64,000 nucleotides of DNA from Schistosoma haematobium. Lineage: Eukaryota; Platyhelminthes; Trematoda; Strigeidida; Schistosomatidae. The DNA lies in the NCBI RefSeq assembly GCF_000699445.3, contig NC_067196.1, positions 22,399,116 to 22,463,115 on the forward strand, in the 5' to 3' direction. The translations under genes were made by a program, and so were the position numbers. Below, piece after piece: positions 57,390 to 64,000 of the stretch. The notes beneath the pieces were generated by a model, which saw only the letters and a program-made list of their open reading frames with translations, ran no database searches and was not told the DNA's origin. Positions within the stretch are counted from its first letter, which is position 1, and each line of letters begins with the position of its first letter.

Positions 57390-58405
57390 GAATGACAGAA
57401 TCGTCTGAAGTTGTCTGTAACGTTTTCACTGTTCACTAAAAGTATCATACCCAGCATTCTTTTTCACTTTTCTTTGCATTTAATGGATAAGTACTGTATA
57501 TTAGAGTGTAATTTTTATTCCAGATATCATTTCAGCCAATTGAAGTTCTCTGAAACTGGGTTCAATGAAAATATCAGTGTAGCACAGCTGGAAATGTCGA
57601 ATGAAAAACAGAAATATTACTGAAAATTAGTGCTTGAAAAGTGAAAAGTACACTACAATATAAAGCGCCTAATCGCTAAATAAATGGAGAAATAACCAAA
57701 ATTTCTAGATACCACTTTAACCCAGTTCCTCTATCAGGCACATGAAGCAGAAGTATTCTTCCATGATGTAGGCAACTTCAGTGACAACGTCCTCATTTCT
57801 CTAACAGCAATCATGGTCACCTTATAACTGGCTAACTAATAATGCTCATCCGATTTTATCAGTAATAACTGCTTACGTCTGAACATAAGTGACCCTAACG
57901 GTAACAACCTCTCGCTAGTAAACACATATAATTATCACTGAAGCTAAGCAGTTTATGTAAATTATTCATTTCTCTTAATTTACTTTTCCCCATAGACTAA
58001 TATCCATTGAATGTATGTATGTTCTCATTTTGAAAATACAATTTATTTCTCACTGTTTCTTTCTAATATCCATAAACAAGACTGATATTAAATAATGAAT
58101 AGCAATTTTTAAACAAACGGTAAATATCAAATAAATGAATAATTGATTTGTTGTTTTGGTCAGTCGTTTTTTCCCTTCAATTGAGATTATCTTCCAAAAT
58201 ACTAACTAATGAGATAAACGAAAGATGAATAAATGAGTTGAGAAAAAAACGAGTGGGAATAAGAACACAAATTAGAGAACAAACTCTCAAAGAGACGAAT
58301 GATCCAATTAGCAGTTAATCATTTTGGTTCATCTTAAATAAATACGTGAAAATTAGCATATTTTACATCAGCTAGTATGCAAAACTACTTAGCTGCTAAA
58401 CAACG
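57388..58405. other. No recognised feature
   Basis: No exon or repeat recognised. Confidence 0.4.
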
Positions 58406-58409
58406 TTGA

Positions 58410-58620
58410 ATGATGGTTATCAGTGCAATCGGAAACACGCGTTTCGCTCTATTACAGACTCATCAGCTGAATTCACACTTGCATTTCAACATCGATTTCC
58501 ATTAGGGTGGTTCGAACGCAGTTCCCTTCGATTCAAAAACCCAACACATTAACCGCTAACTTAATACGTCCAGATAGCCAGTGGCTTGTGCTACAAGGGT
58601 GAATTTCGTTTCATTTGTAA
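58410..58620 (-). repeat. Diverged family B unit
   Basis: ATGATGGTTATCAGTGCAAT, ACACGCGTTTCGCTCTATTA, GACTCATCAGCTG, reversed B box (GTGGTTCGAACGCAGTTCCC) and AGCCAGTGGCTTGTG keep Sm-alpha order. CUGAUGAG is intact but stem II and the cleavage side are changed. Confidence 0.7.
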
Positions 58621-58802
58621 GTGTTAGCTTGTATACATTTGGATGATTCAGTGAGAAGACAAATTATACCACAGAACTAATGTGATATAATAGCGCAATG
58701 CATTTTGAACAACAATGCTATCATTCATCTACTTGCTAATATATTTATAATATGAGAAGTAATGACCACATTAGACAAATCTGAACATAAGAGACCAATA
58801 AC

Positions 58803-58890
58803 AATACCCTGAAGAGGTCTAGACAAGTTAGCTGGACGAAACGTTGGAATTATTTAAAGTCCAATCGCTGAGATTATTCCAAATATAATT
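58803..58890 (+). ncRNA. PLE-type hammerhead (P1), single
   Basis: AAUACC with GGAAUU (stem I, one mismatch), CUGAAGA, stem II GGUCUAG/CUGGAC, GAAA, ACGU, U. Flank CGCTGAGATTATTCCAAATA matches the P1 copy at 8071. The best stem I of the P1 copies. Confidence 0.75.
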
Positions 58891-59203
58891 TTGACATAAA
58901 ATAATGAGCATAGTAATAATAATAAAATAAGTAAAAAATATAAATCGCACTGTTCTGAATAATAATAAATCAATATTTTCAAGATAAACTCAGAGTGAGA
59001 AAAAACTGTTTTGGAGTATGCAAAATAGGTTTGAATCGTCATAATGGCTAATGCTTCAGTAAATATTAGTATCTACCCATCGGCATTTCTATACTATTAC
59101 TAAAAAGGCTAATTTGATAACAACCGTATCGTCTCCATCTCAAATAAATGTTTGGCAATCGATGATGTTTGTTTATTATGTACTTTAATTTAAGTATAAG
59201 AAT

Positions 59204-59740
59204 TCATTTGTTTTTGTAGTCATTTAAGTATGTATTCAACCACTCTAACAAGCAAACGATTACCTCTCCTCCTAATGTTTGTATGCCAATAAATCTACAT
59301 TTGTAATAGTTAGAAGCATGATTTAATTTTTTCATAAAAAGGTAAAATATAGCATCAGACGTTATTCTCGGACAATACGTTCGTATAACTACACCTGAAG
59401 CCTTTTTGGATCTAATACTGGACGTAACCCTTGGTGAAGGAGTAGGGCTGGGTGTAATGCTAGTAATCCCACCTAAAAATATAACCCCACTACAAAAATG
59501 ATAATCAAAATTTATGACGTGACATGATGAAATCTGAGATTTTCGTAAGCCACAATCCCGATGCCACTTATAATAACCAGGGCAACAATTAATATATGTA
59601 TAATGAATGTCCGGATGATGTGGAAGACAAGGAGAGACATTCGAATAGCGGCCTAAGTGAGAACATACAATGATGTGAATAGAAAATGAAGGAGCCATGA
59701 CGAACAACGGGAGATACTTTTTGGACATTATTTCACACAA
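59204..59740 (-). CDS. Hypothetical Cys-rich protein, low confidence
   Basis: A 178-codon open frame, the longest in the window that is not part of a known repeat. The N-terminus (MSKKYLPLFVMAPSFSIHII) could be a weak signal or membrane segment. Residues 40-75 hold several cysteines including CCPGYYKWHRDCG, which loosely recalls 'CCPG' ends of EMI-type extracellular domains. A PSPTPSPR stretch follows near residue 97. Base composition is somewhat richer in GC than the flanks. No start context, splice sites or homolog can be confirmed. It may be one exon of a secreted protein, or chance. Confidence 0.3.
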   Translation of the reverse strand: MCEIMSKKYLPLFVMAPSFSIHIIVCSHLGRYSNVSPCLPHHPDIHYTYINCCPGYYKWHRDCGLRKSQISSCHVINFDYHFCSGVIFLGGITSITPSPTPSPRVTSSIRSKKASGVVIRTYCPRITSDAIFYLFMKKLNHASNYYKCRFIGIQTLGGEVIVCLLEWLNTYLNDYKNK

Positions 59741-60569
59741 TTCAACGTTTCTTAACTACTAAAAATTAGTTTTTTCCCTAGATTATTCTATAAACCACAA
59801 GCTTTCGTTTGATGCTTGATTCACTGACATAGCCTTTTCTATTCCACAGCTATTGTGATTTAAACGTAACCTCTTGTACTCTAAATTTCTACCGTGATGC
59901 TTAGTTCGAACATAATTGTTTGTGCGTTGTGGTTTTGTTGGTCATCTATTTATTCATACATCTTTTTTCATCGATCTGAATCATGAAGAAAACGAGTGGG
60001 GATCCCGTTTTCTGGTCTTCTATTTCCCACTTGTCAACCAATCAGGTGATAGAATATTTTCTTGTTTCTATTCCTAAAACCGTTAGTTTCAATTCGGACT
60101 AATGGATTTCCAGACTTAAGTTTGAACCAGTTAGCCTATAATATCAAAGCCTTAACATGGATCAAGACTAGTTCTCTCCAGTATATTATTGGGTAAACAG
60201 ATCTGATATGATGGAAAGAAAAGTCAATTTTCGATTGAATTACTCATTACAAGTTTTATTCAACATTACATCCGTTTTAATTCAACGTGATGATCATTCA
60301 GTGTAGTATTTGATATGTTTTCCCAGTGTGATATTTTCTTCTGTATAATATACGATATTCTTGTATTCAGTTGACATGAACTAAGTGATTTGTTATAACT
60401 GAGTATGTGATTTAATCCTAATTATTAATCAAAATGGGTGTACAATCAATATATAAACCAGTGTATTTTAGACTATTGTTATTCATCATCGTCATCACTT
60501 ACACCAGTTTTTGTGCTCTTACTTTCGCATTACGGGAGTTGCAGAGGTCCCTCATTCCGAGTATAAGTG

Positions 60570-61490
60570 GTCAGTGTATTTTCCGGCACAACAGTCAGCG
60601 ACGACCAGATATAACAAGATCAAGGACGTAACAGTGTTTGAAATGAGTGGAACCCATTGTACACAGTCTAGGGAAGAAAAACAAACTTAAAGAGAATTGT
60701 TATTGTATTCTGATGATGAAGAAGAAAATGACTCCCAAAAATACGCGCGGAGTGGCGCTGTTGTTCAAAGAATCGCTGAAGCGCTTAGAGGATGGTAAAC
60801 CTATTGCTCCAGGGTTATCAAAGCATCTTTAAAAAAGATAATAATGAATGTCATCCAGTGCTATGCAACCACTAATGATAGAAACAGAGATAACAACTAT
60901 CAGTTTCATGAAAGGCTATAGTCCGTTCTAGACAAATGCTCAGAGAAACACCAATTCATCCTGACGGGGTATGTGAACGCCAAAGTTCGGGTGGACAATA
61001 CTTGTTATAAACGCAACATGGAGCGAAATGGACGAGAATGATGAACGATTGGCAGATCTGCGTGTTTTCAATAACAAGGTTGTAGGTGGCACCACATTCC
61101 TTCACAAACGCATGCACAAAGATACATGGGTTTCACACTACAAGAAACAATATCGACCAGATCGGGATGAATATAAAAATCAGAAAGTCCATATAGCTTG
61201 ACGTCACGAGCTGGCAATGGTCAAGCTAAAACTGAAGTTAATGAAGCGCTTGATAGTAAGACAAGTAGGACAATAACATTTTAATACAGCCGTTCTTTAA
61301 AATGCCAACAAGCTCACCGAGTTCAAGATAGATCTCAGCAATAAGTTGCAAGCCTTAAAAGACCTACTTAAAGAAGAAACCAATATGGAGATCAACTGCA
61401 AAAGGGTTAAGAAAGCAATAACTTTAACATCTCAGATGCTGGGCCCAAAGTCTCCGGAAAAATGACAGATCCATGTATATAGCCTGGATA
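60570..61490 (+). pseudogene. RTE endonuclease-domain relic
   Basis: With stops and frameshifts the plus strand reads SGTHCTQS, RELLLYSDDEEEND, MNVIQCYATTNDRNR, QFHERL, ILTGYVNAKV (from MGDFNAKVG, catalytic Asp-Asn partly altered), VVGGTTFLHKRMHKDTW, then the linker DLLKEETNMEINCKRVKKAI. This corresponds to the EN domain and linker of the 38410-41460 element, but diverged, and it ends before the RT. A 3'-truncated piece is unusual for TPRT insertions and suggests later deletion. Confidence 0.8.
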
Positions 61491-63420
61491 AAAATTACTT
61501 CCTAATCACTTTCACAATAAATAATTTATTATTTTCATCTCTGATAACCTGAAAAGCATGCAAACATTTCTCAGGATCATTTTAAAAGACGTTGAAAATT
61601 TTTATTTTGGCCGTTGGTATATGGTAGTTAACTACAATAAATCTGTCACCCGACTTTGCATAAAAAATGTCTTAATTTTATACGTATTGACAATTGCTCA
61701 TATGTGGTGCATCCTAGTTATGTACTTAGTGAGATTTAAAAGGTGTTATGGTAAATGAACGGCCTTGTTTTCATCATATATGCCATCAAGTTTTTTCAAG
61801 TTCGAAATAGAATAAAGGCTACTTATGACCAATCTCATTTGACTTTCTAATCGCACAATAAAGAATGTGGAGATTTGCATGATCTATTAACCATGTAACA
61901 AGTGATATATAAATAACGTAGAACTAGAGAAAAAATTAAAACCTATATGCAGTCAATATGAGATTAATAAGCTGAAGAAAGCTACCTCTAAACACAATGA
62001 CAACTGAAATGAGAATGTCAGATGATCGACTAGTTCAACATAAGTTATTTGGATTATTTTCGAATAGATTAGCAACTTCCCGATATTACTACCAAGGTTG
62101 AATCAAAAGAACCAAAAATTGTAGAACATCTTTTCAATTGAATAAAATTTAAAAAATACATCTATTCTTTGTTACTAAATATGTTTTTCTGAATAAAACA
62201 TGGATATACGCGAGAAACAGAGAAGGACAATGCGCTATATGACAATTCAGAAAAGAAAACAGAGCTATGAGAAGAAGAGACAGAGAGAAAGTGGTGACAT
62301 GAAGAAAAAACTACACTGAATGTATTAGTAGTTAGATACATTGCAACAACAAAGAATATCAAAAAGAACCACACACCGATAGATAGACAGACAGACACGG
62401 AGAGGAAGCGAACACTCACCAGTACAAAGTACATGCACAATACACTCACTTGTTTACACACATATTGAATAATAGTAATAATAATAATGGAAAGTTTCTA
62501 TGGGAACACACAAATACATTATAAACCACACACATAAAGTAGAAATAAATAGGATTATGAGGTGCTTTGTGAGTTTGGGCAAATTAAACATGGTTCAATA
62601 GGAAGAAATGGGAACGTAATGCAATATTTATACATGTTGTACATGTACTTATTTAATCTATTTTGGTTTACTGATATATACTGCTACATTATGATTAATA
62701 TTAATGTTATTTACTGCTGGTTTATACTAAAAACAAAAGAACTCAGCCCGTCAAAACTTATCAAGAGTATCTACCTATAGATAACCTCTGTATTAGATAT
62801 CGAAATGCGAAGAAAAAAGTCAAGATGACAACACACACCTGAAAGGAATGTTGTTGACAATGGGGGGGGCAAGGAGTGGGGAGGCGAACAATCAGTTGCA
62901 AGACGCAGGAAACACCAGAAAGCATATCAACCTTTAATTGATCATGAATTAGATGTTATCTTCGTCAGATAAAGCAAAGGAAAAAATTGTAACGAATCAC
63001 GATTTTCAATTAAAGATTAGTAATTCAGGAATAAAAAATCCAAAGGAGATACAAGTTCGTTCAACTGTGAAGATATGAAATAAATATGTCTCGATGATGA
63101 TGAAGACGAAGTGATGATTAGTAAAAGAAAAGAATATATAATACAATTCACAATCGTTTCTGGCAAATTTTTTTTTCCACTCCCAATTGTTTATCCTACA
63201 TGTTGTTGTTCATTGCTCCACATTGATCACTCGACAAGGCTACTGTCGCGAAAATTGATTTTTATGGAGGGAAGAATGTTAGAATTTCGTACTTAGTCAT
63301 GTGGCTATTATTTTACAAATCAAATGGTATAGGGAGTTTACAAACATGAAAATTGTTCCATCGGTAGTAGCATACAGACATACATACACAGTTTGATAAA
63401 CATGATTCTAGATAATGACA
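61491..63420. other. Intergenic or 3'-flank sequence
   Basis: No further exon recognised. 62200-62420 is purine-rich on the plus strand. The part next to 63427 would be 3' UTR of the GoLoco gene; no canonical AATAAA is seen on the minus strand in the first 500 bases. Confidence 0.4.
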
Positions 63421-63426
63421 ATATTA

Positions 63427-63768
63427 TTACAACGGTGGACGACATCGTTGTTCATCTAAACGTGTCGATTGAACACGCTGAATTAATGCAAATAGATCGT
63501 TAGCATCACCATCATCATCATCAACGATAGCTGGGACAGAACATCGATTTGTTAAATTATTAAATGCACCGGATGAAGTATATAAAGTTAATTCTCTGTG
63601 TGAATTAGACGTTGTTATTGTTGTTGCTTCTGATGTACTTATTGGTTGACGAATTCCCCTGGAACCATCACCATTATCATTATTACGATGAGTTGGATTA
63701 GTATGTGATTGAACTTGAGTAAGGGGATCAGGTAGATTGGTTCGTTGGTCGTTGATTCGTGTACATGT
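63427..63768 (-). CDS. Terminal coding exon of a GoLoco-motif protein (Pins/LGN/AGS3-like)
   Basis: Minus strand: a clear acceptor (polypyrimidine stretch ATTCTCTTACAG ending at 63769) opens a 113-codon frame closed by two consecutive TAA codons (63427-63429, 63424-63426). The first ~80 residues are Asn/Thr/Ser-rich and low-complexity. Then comes an acidic run (VDDDDGDAND) and, at exon residues 91-109 (63442-63498), DLFALIQRVQSTRLDEQRC, a GoLoco/GPR motif with the invariant Phe, the Q-S-x-R spacing and the acidic-Gln-Arg triad. GoLoco motifs bind GDP-bound G-alpha-i/o and block nucleotide release. A motif at the extreme C-terminus fits the GPSM/Pins family, which links G-alpha to the mitotic spindle; RapGAP or RGS12/14-like proteins are less likely alternatives. 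Upstream exons lie beyond 64000. The reading phase (0) assumes the acceptor chosen. Confidence 0.75.
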   Translation of the reverse strand, partial: TCTRINDQRTNLPDPLTQVQSHTNPTHRNNDNGDGSRGIRQPISTSEATTITTSNSHRELTLYTSSGAFNNLTNRCSVPAIVDDDDGDANDLFALIQRVQSTRLDEQRCRPPL

Positions 63769-64000
63769 CTGTAAGAGAATAAAATATATACAATGATAGA
63801 TAATATTTGAAGATTTTCGATGTGTCGTGGTCTCTAAGTTGGCTTATTAAGTTGTGAAGCTTTCATTGACTTTCTAGACGACATCATCAGTACATGCTCC
63901 AAAAGAAAGTGAGCTATTGGAATTCCTTCACAACTGACAAACAGCTTATTCTGTTGACATGGAATTTGATTAGTTGTTATCCATAGTTGTGTTACTACTG
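63769..64000 (-). other. Intron of the GoLoco gene
   Basis: Sequence upstream of the acceptor, running off the window. It contains the P3 hammerhead-like motif at 63851-63897. Confidence 0.6.
63851..63897 (-). ncRNA. P3 hammerhead-like motif in intron
   Basis: Minus strand: CUGAUGA (63884-63890), stem II UGUC..GUCAAU relic, GAAA, AGCU (self-complementary), U, CACAACUU. Shorter relics of the same sequence are at 14985-15030 and 45255-45325. Stem I pairing is weak, so activity is doubtful. Confidence 0.45.

Noticed and set aside
57260..57457. Ile-Tyr repeat protein
   Set aside because: Translation of a (TA)n microsatellite.
60434..60631. 65-codon frame with a hydrophobic N-terminal segment
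   Set aside because: Its second half runs into the RTE relic beginning about 60570, and there is no recognised domain or donor site. A first exon encoding a membrane segment cannot be excluded but is not supported.
62162..62461. 99-codon minus-strand frame rich in Ser/Val/Phe
   Set aside because: Produced by a purine-rich (GA/CA) plus-strand stretch; composition artefact.

Overview
The window is AT-rich, intron- and repeat-dominated eukaryotic DNA. Its repeats point to a blood fluke (genus Schistosoma): Sm-alpha-like hammerhead-ribozyme units, an RTE-clade (SR2-like) non-LTR retrotransposon, Penelope-like elements (PLEs) with GIY-YIG endonuclease domains, and tRNA-headed SINE-like units. The species cannot be fixed from the sequence alone.

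Host coding sequence is almost absent. The only well-supported host exon is at the right edge (63427-63768, minus strand). It is a terminal coding exon whose C-terminus is a GoLoco (GPR) G-alpha-binding motif, most like a Pins/LGN/AGS3 protein; the rest of the gene lies beyond position 64000. A Cys-rich open frame (59204-59740, minus) and a decayed exon-like stretch (28177-28615, plus) are weaker candidates.

The rest is layered mobile DNA. Left part (1-8200): head-to-head family A hammerhead/tRNA-like units, an RTE 3' fragment with target-site duplications (TSDs), and a PLE fragment lying in a near-perfect ~300-bp inverted repeat. Middle left (8200-17300): single and paired hammerhead units in otherwise featureless AT-rich DNA. 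17324-20339: a 712-bp RTE fragment split by a 2.28-kb non-autonomous LTR element. 24600-26800: a second RTE fragment and a 5'-truncated PLE flanked by a 30-bp direct repeat. 34858-35144 and 41502-41787: two ~287-bp elements with terminal inverted repeats (MITE-like). 38401-41469: a near-complete but dead RTE copy. 43900-47100: nested hammerhead and PLE debris. 54900-56000: a well-preserved family A unit and a GC-richer unclassified repeat. 60570-61490: an endonuclease-domain RTE relic.

The theme tying the window together is the hammerhead ribozyme. At least three tRNA-headed or satellite unit types (A, B = Sm-alpha-like, D) and three PLE-associated types carry recognisable CUGANGA...GAAA cores. 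In most of these families the stem III strand is a self-complementary palindrome. Twelve loci hold two ribozyme units head-to-head (5' parts inside, ribozyme ends outside), and none shows the opposite arrangement. This suggests insertion from paired or dimeric ribozyme RNAs using a PLE-type machinery, and is the observation most worth following up.
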